From NCBI RefSeq assembly GCF_011634835.1, contig NZ_SIRP01000001.1, forward strand, positions 372,001 to 436,000: a stretch of DNA of 64,000 bases. The letters run 5' to 3'. The DNA is from Isoptericola sp. BMS4 (GTDB taxonomy: Bacteria; Actinomycetota; Actinomycetes; Actinomycetales; Cellulomonadaceae). The translations under genes were made by a program, and so were the position numbers. Each line of letters opens with the position of its first letter. Position 1 is the first letter of the stretch. The notes beneath the pieces are model-generated. The model did not search any database, was not told the DNA's origin, and saw only the letters and a program-made list of their open reading frames with translations. This document shows, one piece after another, positions 44,758 through 53,206 of the stretch.

Positions 44758-45864
44758 ATGAGCACCCACGACCTGACCCGCCGCACCCCCGCCCACCCGT
44801 CCGCGCCTCCGCCGGGACGCCGCTCGCGCCGTCTCGCGGGCGTCACCGTCGCCTGGTGGGCCGCGGGCACGGCCGCCGTCGTCGCCGCCCGGACCGTCGT
44901 CGGCGGTGCCGCGGCCCCGGACGCCACGGCCCTCAGCGACGGCCTGCTCCGCGACGTGCCGGCCCAGCATCTGGCCACCGGGGTGGCCGCGCTCGCCGTC
45001 CTCGGCCTGCTCGCCGCCGCCTCGATGTTGTGGGGGCGCAGGCCCTCGCGCGGGGTGCGCGCGGCGACGCTCGCCGCGGTCGCCCTCGTCGGCGCCGGAG
45101 CGCTGCTGCTGGTGGACGCCACCGTGCTCGCCGGGCTCGGCTACCTGCCGGCGATGGCGGTCATGTCCCTGTTCAGCGCCGAGGTGCGGGGCCGGCTGGA
45201 CGTCTACGTGCAGCCGGGCTTCCTGTTCCAGGTCGTCGTGCTGGTCGGGACGGTGCTCCTCGCGGTCGCCGCCGTCCGGTACGCCCGTCGCACCGTCGCC
45301 GCGTGCGAGCGGTGCGGGCGCCGGCCCGACGGCGCGGACCCGGCGTGGACGGCGCCGGCCGCCGCGGCCCGGTGGGGGCGCACCGCCGCGCTGGTGGCCG
45401 CCGCGATCCCCGCCTTCTACGCCGTCACCCGGCTCGCGTGGGCCCTGGGCATCCCGCTCGGCTTCGACCGGGTGCACGTCGAGCAGCTGCAGGGCATCCA
45501 GCTCATCGGCCCGGTCGGCTTGGGCACCTTCGCCCTGCTCGGGGCCGTGCTCACGCTCGGCCTGTACCAGCGGTGGGGCGAGGTCTTCCCCCGGTGGATG
45601 CTCGGGCTCGCCGGACGGCGGGTGCCCGTGGGGCTCGCGGTGGTGCCGGCGTCGCTGGTCGCCGTCGTCGTCATGCCGGCCGGCATCTCGATGATCGGGA
45701 TGTTCGCCGACGGCGCCGGCCCGCTGACCGGGGACCTCGCCACCAACTGGGCGGCGATCGTGCCGGAGCTCTTCTGGCCGCTGTGGTCGGTGGCGCTCGG
45801 CGCCGCGACGTACGCCTACTGGCTGCGCCGCCGCGGCATCTGCCGCACGTGCGGGCGGGGCTGA
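44758..45864 (+). CDS. Polytopic membrane protein with terminal CxxC pairs
   Basis: A 368-residue integral membrane protein. About eight hydrophobic segments run from residue 27 to 360. Two Cys pairs are exposed: CERCGRR near residue 182 and CRTCGRG at the C terminus. No family is recognised. ATG 44758 has a weak GAGG upstream. Paired CxxC motifs next to membrane helices might bind zinc or exchange disulfides, but this cannot be confirmed. The gene is followed by a strong hairpin. Confidence 0.7.
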   Translation: MSTHDLTRRTPAHPSAPPPGRRSRRLAGVTVAWWAAGTAAVVAARTVVGGAAAPDATALSDGLLRDVPAQHLATGVAALAVLGLLAAASMLWGRRPSRGVRAATLAAVALVGAGALLLVDATVLAGLGYLPAMAVMSLFSAEVRGRLDVYVQPGFLFQVVVLVGTVLLAVAAVRYARRTVAACERCGRRPDGADPAWTAPAAAARWGRTAALVAAAIPAFYAVTRLAWALGIPLGFDRVHVEQLQGIQLIGPVGLGTFALLGAVLTLGLYQRWGEVFPRWMLGLAGRRVPVGLAVVPASLVAVVVMPAGISMIGMFADGAGPLTGDLATNWAAIVPELFWPLWSVALGAATYAYWLRRRGICRTCGRG

Positions 45865-45866
45865 CC

Positions 45867-45902
45867 CGCGGTGCGCGACCGGGCGACCGGTCGCGCACCG
45901 CG
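45867..45902. terminator. Hairpin terminator between convergent genes
   Basis: A perfect 16-bp stem (45867-45882 with 45887-45902) closed by a GCGA tetraloop, a GNRA-type loop. It lies between the membrane-protein gene and the convergent oxidoreductase gene and can end both transcripts. Confidence 0.8.
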
Positions 45903-45925
45903 CTCGGGGGAGCCCGCCCGGTCGC

Positions 45926-47017
45926 TCAGGGCGTGAGCACCCGCGCGCCCTGCTGGGCCAGGACGCTCAGCTCCGCCGCCTTGAACGCGTGCTCCTGCGT
46001 CATCGCGTTCTCCGTGCGCTCCAGGCAGTCGAGCACCAGACGCCCGAAGTACGGGAAGCCGACCTGGCCGTTCGCCGTCAGGTGGTGCTCGCCGGCGCCG
46101 TCGACGAGGAACACGTGGCCCCCGCCCTCGCCGGTGCCGACGTTCACGTACTTGCGCAGCTCGATGTAGCCGTCGGTGCCGAGGATGAACGTGCGCCCGT
46201 CGCCCCATGTGCTCAGCCCGTCGGGCGTGAACCAGTCCACCCGGCAGTAGCCGGTGGCGCCGTTGTCCATGACGATGCCGGCCTCGCCGAAGTCGTCCAG
46301 CTCGGGGTGGTCCGGGTGGTGGTAGTTCGCGATCGCCGCGTGGCTGATCTCCGCGTCCTTCGCCCCGGCATAGTGCAGCATCTGGTCGAAGTTGTGGCTG
46401 CCGATGTCGCAGAGGATGCCGCCGTACCTCTCCTTGGTGAAGAACCAGTCCGGGCGGCCCGTCCCCAGCCGGTGCGGTCCCATGCCCATCACCTGCAGCA
46501 CGCGGCCGATCGCGCCCCGGTCCACGAGCTGCTCGGCCAGCACCGCGGCCTCCACGTGGATGCGCTCGGAGTAGTACACGGCGTACTTGCGGCCCGTGCG
46601 CTCCGTCGCCTCGCGCGCCGCCGCGAGCTGGTCGAGCGTCGTGAGCGGCGCCTTGTCCGTGAAGTAGTCCTTGCCCGCCTCCATGACGCGCAGGCCCAGC
46701 GCGGCCCGCTCCGACGTCACCGCGGCACCCGCGACGAGGCGCACCTCGTCGTCGTCGAGGATCTCCGCCTCGCTCCGGGCGACGCGGACGTCCGGGAACT
46801 TCTGCCGCATCACCTCGACCTTCGCCGGGTCCGGGTCGTAGACCCACTTCAGCGTGCCGCCCGCGCCCGCCAGGCCCTCGCACATCCCGAAGATGTGGCC
46901 GTGGTCCAGGTGGGCCGCCGCGAAGACGAACTCGCCGGGCTCCACCACCGGCGCGGGGATCGGCTCGGGCGCGTACGCGGCCCCGCTCGCGGTGCTCGCC
47001 GCGCTGATGGCGCTCAT
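45926..47017 (-). CDS. Gfo/Idh/MocA-type oxidoreductase, divergent form
   Basis: A 363-residue protein of the Gfo/Idh/MocA fold. The C-terminal domain has GGILCDIGSHNFDQML (family His) and the length is normal. The usual N-terminal GxGxxG is not seen: the first strand leads to AAHLDHGHIFG. The usual EKP lysine motif is replaced by FTDKAPLT, so cofactor binding may differ or the enzyme may have another role. It overlaps the upstream oxidoreductase by 4 bases (ATGA), and both are under the operator at 48189. A sugar or inositol derivative is a likely substrate, given the LacI regulator next door. Confidence 0.82.
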   Translation of the reverse strand: MSAISAASTASGAAYAPEPIPAPVVEPGEFVFAAAHLDHGHIFGMCEGLAGAGGTLKWVYDPDPAKVEVMRQKFPDVRVARSEAEILDDDEVRLVAGAAVTSERAALGLRVMEAGKDYFTDKAPLTTLDQLAAAREATERTGRKYAVYYSERIHVEAAVLAEQLVDRGAIGRVLQVMGMGPHRLGTGRPDWFFTKERYGGILCDIGSHNFDQMLHYAGAKDAEISHAAIANYHHPDHPELDDFGEAGIVMDNGATGYCRVDWFTPDGLSTWGDGRTFILGTDGYIELRKYVNVGTGEGGGHVFLVDGAGEHHLTANGQVGFPYFGRLVLDCLERTENAMTQEHAFKAAELSVLAQQGARVLTP

Positions 47018-48168
47018 GCCTTGGCCCCCACCGTGATCTCGCCCGCCTGCTCGGTCACCGACGCCGTCTTGTCGTAGAAGTGCGGGGCGCGCTCCACGAG
47101 CGTGCCGGTGCGGTAGTACGGGTCGTCGGGCCGCAGCGGCAGGTCGATCGTGCGGCGCTCGATGCCGGCCGCGTAGATCGCCGTGACCAGCTCGATGGCG
47201 CGGCGCCCGTCCTCGCCGTCGACGGCGGGACGACGGCGCTCGCGGACGGCGTCGAGCATGTCGCCCACCTGGCCGGCGTGCCCGGTGTGCGCGAGCGGCC
47301 GGTGCGCGGCGGCCACGGCCTCGATCTTCGCGACCAGCTCCATGTCGCCGTCGGGGGTGGGGAAGCCGTTGGGGCGGGCGGTCTCCGCCACGACCTTCCA
47401 CGGCTGGGACACCCGCGCGTCGCGGCCCTGCACGACGATGGCCTGCTCCTCGCCGTGGTGCACCACCGAGGCGGTGACCTCGGCGAGCGCCCGGTCGTAC
47501 TGCAGCACGCTCACCGACAGGTCCTCGACCTCCGCGTTCTCGTGCGCGGCGTTGGTGAGCACCGACGTCACGGCCTTCGGCGAGCCGAGCATCCACAGGG
47601 TCATGTCCAGGTGGTGGATGGCGTGGTTGAGGGTGCAGCCGCCGCCCTCGCTCTCCCAGGTGCCGCGCCACCACAGGTCGTAGTACTCGGTGCCGCGCCA
47701 CCACGACGAGCTCACCTGCGCGTGCGTCACGGGCCCGGCGAGGCCGGAGTCCAGCACCTCCTTGAGGGTGGCGATGTCGTCGCGGAAGCGGTTCTGCGCG
47801 ACGACGGACAGCAGGCGGCCGTTGTCCTTCGCCGCCGCGATCATCGCGTCGCACTCCTCGAGCGAAGGGGCCATGGGCTTCTCGACGAGCACGTCGACGC
47901 CGGCCCGCAGGGCCTCGATGGACAGCTCCGCGTGCGTGGACGGCGGCGTCGCGACGCTGACGAGGTCGAGCTTCTCCGCGGCGAGCATCTCGGTCGCGTC
48001 CGTGTACACGCGGGCGCCGTCGATCCCGAGCTCGGCGCGCAGCGCCTCGGCCCGGCCGGGGGCGGGGTCGCACAGCGCGACGATCTCGCACTCCCGCGCG
48101 AACCGCTGGTAGGCGTCGACGTGGGCGCGCGCGATGCCGCCCGTGCCGACGATCCCGATGGTGAGCAT
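47014..48168 (-). CDS. Gfo/Idh/MocA-type oxidoreductase
   Basis: A 384-residue NAD(P)-dependent sugar dehydrogenase. The Rossmann start is GIVGTGGIARAH (G-x-G-x-x-A), and the catalytic lysine is Lys97 in VLVEKPMAP. The C-terminal part contains CTLNHAIHHLDM with conserved His. GGAGGAA precedes the ATG. It is the first gene of an operon with the second oxidoreductase. The promoter (TTGACA-17-CACGCT) and an operator ATGATACGTATAAT lie upstream, so control by the divergent LacI regulator is likely. Confidence 0.9.
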   Translation of the reverse strand: MLTIGIVGTGGIARAHVDAYQRFARECEIVALCDPAPGRAEALRAELGIDGARVYTDATEMLAAEKLDLVSVATPPSTHAELSIEALRAGVDVLVEKPMAPSLEECDAMIAAAKDNGRLLSVVAQNRFRDDIATLKEVLDSGLAGPVTHAQVSSSWWRGTEYYDLWWRGTWESEGGGCTLNHAIHHLDMTLWMLGSPKAVTSVLTNAAHENAEVEDLSVSVLQYDRALAEVTASVVHHGEEQAIVVQGRDARVSQPWKVVAETARPNGFPTPDGDMELVAKIEAVAAAHRPLAHTGHAGQVGDMLDAVRERRRPAVDGEDGRRAIELVTAIYAAGIERRTIDLPLRPDDPYYRTGTLVERAPHFYDKTASVTEQAGEITVGAKA

Positions 48169-48188
48169 GGTTCCTCCGATGGAACGGC

Positions 48189-48244
48189 ATGATACGTATA
48201 ATTCGGTGCGTCTCCAGCGTGCCCGCAGGTGGCACCCGTGTCAA
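48189..48244 (-). promoter_or_regulatory. Promoter and LacI-type operator of the oxidoreductase operon
   Basis: On the minus strand TTGACA (48244-48239), a 17-bp spacer and CACGCT (48221-48216) precede the operator-like ATGATACGTATAAT (48202-48189). It is one base from a perfect palindrome. A matching set occurs at 51146-51202. The operator lies about +7 to +20 from the expected start, so repression by road-block is likely. Confidence 0.7.
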
Positions 48245-48288
48245 GGCGTCGTGAGCAGCGGCGGCGGGAAGGAGGCCATACTGTACGG

Positions 48289-49320
48289 GTGCCGAAGCCT
48301 CCTACCAGCCGTGACGTCGCGCGACTCGCCGGCGTCTCCCAGGCGGCGGTCTCGTACGCTCTCACCGGCCGGGGGACGATCTCCGCGTCGACGCGCGAGC
48401 ACGTCCTGAAGGTCGCCGAGTCGATCGGTTATCGCCCCAACCTGGCGGCCCGCTCCATGCGCACGCGCCGCTCCGGCCGGCTCGCCGTGGTCACCGGGTT
48501 GACGCTCGACAACCATGTCCGGGTGCTGGCAGGTGCCGGGGAGGCCGCCGAGGCCGCGGGCTACGTCATGGAGACGCACAGCGTCGACGGGACGATCGAG
48601 GAGCGCACCACGCGTGTGCGCGAGCTCGCCGCGAGCCGGCAGTACGAGGGCATCCTCACCCTCGTGCCCGTGCTCCCCGAGGCGTTGTCGGCCGCGGAGG
48701 AGCAGCCGGAGGACGAGGCGGGCGTGACGGCGGTCGTCGCCGAGGCGGCGTTCGACGAGAAGTCGCGCACCGTGGGGGATCTCGCGGACGCGAGCCCGAT
48801 CGAGGAGTTCGTCACGACCCTCGCCGCTGCGGGCTTCCGGCGTTTCGTGCACGTGGCCGGCCCTGAGCAGTACGTCTCTGCCCGTGCCCGGCGCGACGTG
48901 TACCGGCGGACCGTCGCGAGCCTGGCCGAGGACGGGGTCGAGTCGCTCGGCGTCATCGGCGGAGACTGGGGTGCCGAGTCGGCGCGCCGCGCGGTCCACG
49001 ACCTTCCCGAGGACGCGCCACGGCTCGCCGTGATCGCGGCCAGCGACATCCTCGCGGCCGGGGTGCTGCGCGGTGCCGCCGAGCGCGGCTGGTCCGTGCC
49101 GCACGACCTCGTCGTCACCGGCTGGGACAACTCGCCGGTCGGGGCCTACATGTCTCCGTCGCTCACCACCGTCGCCGTCGACTTCCCGGAGGCGGGCCGG
49201 GCCGCCATGCGTCGGTTGGTCGCAGCCCTGCGCGGAGAGCGACCCGCCGCGGCGGCACCCATCCAGCGCGTCTGCTGGCGCGAGTCGACAGGTGGGCGCC
49301 CCGCGGCACCCACGCCCTGA
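48289..49320 (+). CDS. LacI-family transcriptional regulator
   Basis: A 343-residue LacI-type repressor. The N-terminal helix-turn-helix is SRDVARLAGVSQAAVSYALTGRGT, followed by the hinge and STREHVLKVAESIGYRPN. The periplasmic-binding-protein-like core ends VVTGWDNSPVGAYMSPSLTT. GTG 48289 follows CATACT (48277-48282) by 6 nt, so a leaderless start fits. The likely targets are the ATGATACGTATCAT sites at 48189 (divergent oxidoreductases) and 51146 (solute-binding protein operon). The effector is probably a sugar. Confidence 0.92.
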   Translation: MPKPPTSRDVARLAGVSQAAVSYALTGRGTISASTREHVLKVAESIGYRPNLAARSMRTRRSGRLAVVTGLTLDNHVRVLAGAGEAAEAAGYVMETHSVDGTIEERTTRVRELAASRQYEGILTLVPVLPEALSAAEEQPEDEAGVTAVVAEAAFDEKSRTVGDLADASPIEEFVTTLAAAGFRRFVHVAGPEQYVSARARRDVYRRTVASLAEDGVESLGVIGGDWGAESARRAVHDLPEDAPRLAVIAASDILAAGVLRGAAERGWSVPHDLVVTGWDNSPVGAYMSPSLTTVAVDFPEAGRAAMRRLVAALRGERPAAAAPIQRVCWRESTGGRPAAPTP

Positions 49321-49347
49321 GGGGCCGGGCTCCGCGGGGCGTCCGGG

Positions 49348-50658
49348 TCAGTCCGCCTGGACGGTGTCCTGGGCGTACGCGAACCACTGGTCCACGAACT
49401 CGTCGTCCGAGATGTTCCCGTACTCCATCTCCTCGGCGAGCCGCGACATCTCGAGCTCGATCTGACCGTAGCCCTCCACCGGGACGGGAGCGGGCTCGGT
49501 GATCTCGTCGCTCATCGCGTCCTCGTAGGTCAGGAGGCGGTCGTCCGGAGATCCCTCCTTCACCGTCATCGCGTCCCTCTGGGCCTGCGTGGCGGGCACG
49601 CCCTTGCTGGTGCCGAAGATCTTGCCGACGCGCGGGTCGTTGGTCATGAAGTCGATGAACGCGGCCGCTGCGTCCGGGTGGGCGGAGCTCGCCGACGCCG
49701 AGAGCATGACGCCGGCGTGCCAGTACATCTTCTGGCCGTCGTCACCCGTCGGGATGGGCATGAGGTCCAGGTCGTCGCTCCCGAGCTCGGCGGTGTAGTT
49801 CGGCATCAGCGTGTCCCAGTTGGCCTCGGCGACGACCTCGCTGGAGTTGATGCCGGTCTTCGGCTCGAGCTGCGCCGCGCGCTGGGCGGGGAAGAACGCC
49901 TCAGCCTCGCGCAGCGGCGCCCACAGGTCCGCCCAGGCCCGTACGTCCTCCTCGGTGAACGTGATCTCGCCGTCGTCGGTGAACGGCGCCTTGCCCTGCT
50001 GCACCAACCACTGCTGGAACCACGGGCTGTTCCCCGTCATGTCCCCGATCGGGTACACCCGCGGGTCGTGATCGGCGCCGGCCTCGGCGACGTCGGAGAA
50101 CCAGGCGATCAGGTCGTCCCAGTCGTAGCCCTCGGCCGGGGGCTCCATGCCGAGCTCGTCGAGGAGCTTCGTGTTGTAGATGAGCGACTGGGTGTTGAGG
50201 CTGACCGGCACGGCGTAGGTGGTGCCCTCGATCCGGCCCGACGCCAGAGCGGAGTCGTCCACGCCGTCCACGTCGAGGTTGACGCCGATCTGGCCGTCGA
50301 GCTCGGCGAGCTGACCCGTCGCCCCGTACTGCCGGACGTAGCCGGCGTCCATCTGCATCACGTCGGGCAGCGCGCTGCCCGCCGCCTCCGTGGACCTCGC
50401 GCTCCAGTAGTCGTTCCAGGACTGGAACTGCGTCTGGATCGTGATGTTCGGGTACTCCTCCTCGAAGAGGTCGATCGACTCCTGGTAGCGCTCGGCGCGG
50501 TCGTCGTTGCCCCACCACGTGAACGTCAGGGTGATGTCCTCGTCGGTGGAGACGGGCTCCGCCGGACCGGTGCTCCCGCCGCCCTGCCCACAGGCAGCGG
50601 TGGCGCTCAGGACCAGCGCCAGCGTGGCCGCGGTGGTGATATCTCGTGCGAGCTTCAT
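49348..50658 (-). CDS. Extracellular sugar-binding lipoprotein (ABC importer component), orphan
   Basis: A 436-residue carbohydrate-binding protein. The N-terminal signal ends in LSATAACG, with lipobox Cys23, so it is a lipoprotein. The mature part has the extracellular solute-binding protein family 1 pattern (FTWWGNDDRAERYQESIDLFEEEYPNI, and AAFIDFMTNDPRVGKIFGTSKGVPA). GGAGGACACC precedes the ATG. No intact permease follows or precedes it: the two permease ORFs upstream are cut down to stubs. It may therefore use the permeases of another importer or be non-functional. The operator at 51146 still sits at the start of the operon. Confidence 0.9.
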   Translation of the reverse strand: MKLARDITTAATLALVLSATAACGQGGGSTGPAEPVSTDEDITLTFTWWGNDDRAERYQESIDLFEEEYPNITIQTQFQSWNDYWSARSTEAAGSALPDVMQMDAGYVRQYGATGQLAELDGQIGVNLDVDGVDDSALASGRIEGTTYAVPVSLNTQSLIYNTKLLDELGMEPPAEGYDWDDLIAWFSDVAEAGADHDPRVYPIGDMTGNSPWFQQWLVQQGKAPFTDDGEITFTEEDVRAWADLWAPLREAEAFFPAQRAAQLEPKTGINSSEVVAEANWDTLMPNYTAELGSDDLDLMPIPTGDDGQKMYWHAGVMLSASASSAHPDAAAAFIDFMTNDPRVGKIFGTSKGVPATQAQRDAMTVKEGSPDDRLLTYEDAMSDEITEPAPVPVEGYGQIELEMSRLAEEMEYGNISDDEFVDQWFAYAQDTVQAD

Positions 50659-50761
50659 GGTGTCCTCCGTCCCGCTTCTCTGCGGGTCTGGTCGGTCGGG
50701 GACGGCGTCCCCAGGTCTCGTGGTGCAGTCGTGCCGCTGGTCCGGTGGGTGGGTCGTCCTC

Positions 50762-50951
50762 TCAGCCCTTGAGTCCTTGGGTGGCGACGCCGTCGACGAT
50801 GTAGCGCTGGAAGAGGATGAAGAAAGAACGCATACCCGGCACGAATGTCACCAGCACGCGAGACCCGACGCTGCGACGCGTCGCCGCCGCCTCGTGGAGC
50901 TGGGGCCGGGCCCGGTGCGGCAGTCGTCACGGACTCGCCGATCGCGCTCAT
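50762..50951 (-). pseudogene. MalG-type permease remnant
   Basis: The start ATG 50951 (MSAIGESVTTAAPGPAP..., a hydrophilic N terminus usual for actinobacterial MalG-type permeases) is joined to a different frame that ends VLVTFVPGMRSFFILFQRYIVDGVATQGLKG at 50764-50762, a typical MalG-type C terminus. All membrane helices and the EAA loop between are missing, and the frame shifts near 50855. The intact relative at 51305 ends LFQRRIVQGVATTGMGG. The N-terminal frame itself runs on to 50655. Confidence 0.7.
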
Positions 50952-51124
50952 ACGTGGCTCCGCGGGCGCCGAGGGGCACGGGTGTCATCAGGGAGGGACT
51001 GCCGTCCACGGCGGTGGGCGCCCCGGTCCACGAGCTCCGAGGGCCATGCCCCTGCTCGAGGCATGCGGGGACGGTGCGATGCCTGTCGTCGTCCTGGGTG
51101 GCGGTCGCCGGTCCGGTGGCTCAC
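50948..51124 (-). pseudogene. Candidate MalF-type permease remnant
   Basis: A 58-residue ORF (VSHRTGDRHPGRR...) with a GGAGGA Shine-Dalgarno 5 nt before GTG 51124 and an ATGA overlap with the next remnant. It lies where the first permease of such an operon would be. It contains no membrane segment and is very basic. The interpretation as a gutted permease is from position and start signals only. Confidence 0.4.
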
Positions 51125-51145
51125 GGATCCTCCATTGGTTCCAAT

Positions 51146-51202
51146 ATGATACGTATCATGCGCCGGGGTCTCCAGATTGCTCATCGCTGGCGGCCCTGTC
51201 AA
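51146..51202 (-). promoter_or_regulatory. Promoter and operator of the orphan binding-protein operon
   Basis: TTGACA (51202-51197), a 17-bp spacer, CAATCT (51179-51174) and then the perfect palindrome ATGATACGTATCAT (51159-51146), all on the minus strand. The layout, the GTCTCCAG element beside the -10 and the spacing match the promoter at 48189-48244. The LacI protein at 48289 is the likely repressor. An adjacent ATTGG-N2-CCAAT repeat (51134-51145) may also matter. Confidence 0.75.
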
Positions 51203-51304
51203 GGGCCGGCGTGCCGGTTGTTGTCGTGCGACCTCGGATGACGAGGCACGGGGCGGCCCCGGGACCCGGCACGTGGCGGGTCCCGGGGCGACAGCCTCGC
51301 GGGA

Positions 51305-52228
51305 CTACTGGCCGCCCATCCCCGTCGTCGCCACGCCCTGCACGATGCGCCGCTGGAAGAGCATGAACACGACGAGCAGGGGCAGCGCCGCGATCATCGC
51401 GGATGCCATGTTCTGCGCGTACTGCACGCCGTAGGCGTTCTTCACGGTCGACAGGCCGACGGGCAGAGTCATGAACTGCGGGTCGGTCGTGACGATGAAC
51501 GGCCACAGGAAGTTGTTCCACGCGCCGATGAACACGAAGATCGCGACCGCGACGAGGATCGACCTCGACAGCGGGACCACGATCGTCCAGAACATCCGCC
51601 AGGTGCCGGCCCCGTCGATGCGGGCGGCGTCGAGCAGCTCGCCGGGGACGGCGTCGAAGAACCGCTTGAGGATGAAGACCATCACCGGCGCGACGACCTG
51701 CGGCAGCACGATGCCCGCGACCGAGTCCACGAGGCCCATGGCCTGCATCTGCTTGAACAGCGGCACGATGAGGATCTGGCCGGGCATCATGATCGACGCG
51801 AGGGTGAGGAACTGCAGGAGACCCCTGCCCTTGAAGAGGGTCTGGGAGAACGCGAAGGCCGCCATCGCGGAGATCAGCACCGTCAGCGCTGTCACCAGCG
51901 CCGCGACGACCAGGCTGTTCCACATCCAGCCCAGCAGCTCGCTGTGCCCGAGCACCTGCCGGTAGGCGTCGAGCGTCCAGCCCTGCGAGGGCCACCAGGA
52001 CGCCGGCAGCGCGGCCTCGGCCTCGTGCTTGAAGCTGGTCACGGCGCCCCACGCGAGGGGGAGCAACCACAGGCCGGCGAGGACGACGAGCGCCGCCAGT
52101 GCGCCGGCCCGCACCCATGGCGAGGGGCCGATCGTCAGCTTGGTGAGCGTGCGGTTGTCGGCCCGGGTCTGCTGCAGGGCCGACCTGCGCGCGGTGACCA
52201 TCGTCGAGACGGACGCGGGGACGGCCAT
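51305..52228 (-). CDS. Carbohydrate ABC transporter permease (MalG type)
   Basis: A 307-residue inner-membrane permease with six hydrophobic segments. The EAA loop that contacts the ATPase is ELLDAARIDGAGTWRMFWTIVVPLS. The C terminus is LFQRRIVQGVATTGMGG. GGAGG precedes the ATG, and only one base separates it from the end of the upstream permease. It is the last gene of the operon binding protein-MalF-MalG. With a shared ATPase it imports a plant-type or glycosidic sugar. The 3' side (to 51145) holds no other gene. Confidence 0.92.
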   Translation of the reverse strand: MAVPASVSTMVTARRSALQQTRADNRTLTKLTIGPSPWVRAGALAALVVLAGLWLLPLAWGAVTSFKHEAEAALPASWWPSQGWTLDAYRQVLGHSELLGWMWNSLVVAALVTALTVLISAMAAFAFSQTLFKGRGLLQFLTLASIMMPGQILIVPLFKQMQAMGLVDSVAGIVLPQVVAPVMVFILKRFFDAVPGELLDAARIDGAGTWRMFWTIVVPLSRSILVAVAIFVFIGAWNNFLWPFIVTTDPQFMTLPVGLSTVKNAYGVQYAQNMASAMIAALPLLVVFMLFQRRIVQGVATTGMGGQ

Positions 52229-52229
52229 G

Positions 52230-53192
52230 TCAGGCCTCCTTCTTCGTGGGCAGGAGCCGCACCAGGGTGAACACGAGGATCAGTGCGAAGAACACGTACG
52301 AGATCGCCGAGGCGTAGCCGAGCCGGTAGTTGGTGAAGCCCATGTCGTAGACGTACTCGAGGATCGGCCGCGTGCTCCCGTTGGGCCCCCCGGCGGTGAG
52401 CAGGTAGATCTGGTCGAAGACCTTCATCGACGCCAGGAGCTGCAGCACGACGATCACGCCGGTGATCGTCTTGAGCTGCGGCACGGTGATGGCGAACAGC
52501 CGCCGCCAGCCGCCCGCACCGTCGATCGTGGCCGCCTCGTACTGCTGCTGCGGGATGCCCTGCAGCGCGGCCAGGTACAGCAGGAAGTTGAAGCCGACGG
52601 TCCACCACACGGTGACGAGCGCGATGGAGAACATCGCGACGTTCTCGTCGGTGAGCCACCCGACCGGCCCGAGGCCGAGGTTCGCGAGCCAGGTGTCGAG
52701 CAGGCCGATGTCGGGCTGGAAGAGCCACGAGCTCAGCGAGGCGACGACGGCGCTGGTCAGCAGGAACGGGGCGAAGAACGCCATGCGCCATACCCACTGG
52801 CCGGGCAGGCCGGTGTGCACCAGCAGCGCCATGACGAGCGCGACGATCACGAGGGGCACCGTGCTCAGCACCGTGAACCACACGGTGTGCCACAACGTCG
52901 TCCACACCTGCGGGTCGCCGAAGGCCTCGACGTAGTTGTCGAAGCCGATGAAGGAGCTCTCCGTGGCGGTGAGGCTCTGGTCGGTGAGGCTCATCCACAG
53001 GCCGTAGATCGTCGGCCACAGCAGGAAGAGCCCGGTCGCCACCGCGAAGGGGGCGACGAACAGGTACCCGGAGCGGTCGCGTTCGCGCAGCGGTCTGCGT
53101 GCGGCGGCGGCTCCGGTGCGAGTCCGGGAGCCCGTCGCGCGACCGGGGAGGCGCGTGACGGGAGCGCTCAGTGACGTGCTCGAGGCGGTCAT
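52230..53192 (-). CDS. Carbohydrate ABC transporter permease (MalF type)
   Basis: A 320-residue permease with an Arg/Ala/Thr-rich N terminus (about 1-40) and six membrane helices. The EAA loop is QYEAATIDGAGGWRRLFAITVPQL. GAGAGGACG precedes ATG 53192. It is the second gene of the operon, 14 bp after the binding protein gene, and is followed directly by the MalG-type gene. The length and loop are normal. Confidence 0.92.
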   Translation of the reverse strand: MTASSTSLSAPVTRLPGRATGSRTRTGAAAARRPLRERDRSGYLFVAPFAVATGLFLLWPTIYGLWMSLTDQSLTATESSFIGFDNYVEAFGDPQVWTTLWHTVWFTVLSTVPLVIVALVMALLVHTGLPGQWVWRMAFFAPFLLTSAVVASLSSWLFQPDIGLLDTWLANLGLGPVGWLTDENVAMFSIALVTVWWTVGFNFLLYLAALQGIPQQQYEAATIDGAGGWRRLFAITVPQLKTITGVIVVLQLLASMKVFDQIYLLTAGGPNGSTRPILEYVYDMGFTNYRLGYASAISYVFFALILVFTLVRLLPTKKEA

Positions 53193-53206
53193 CGTCGTCC
53201 TCTCGA

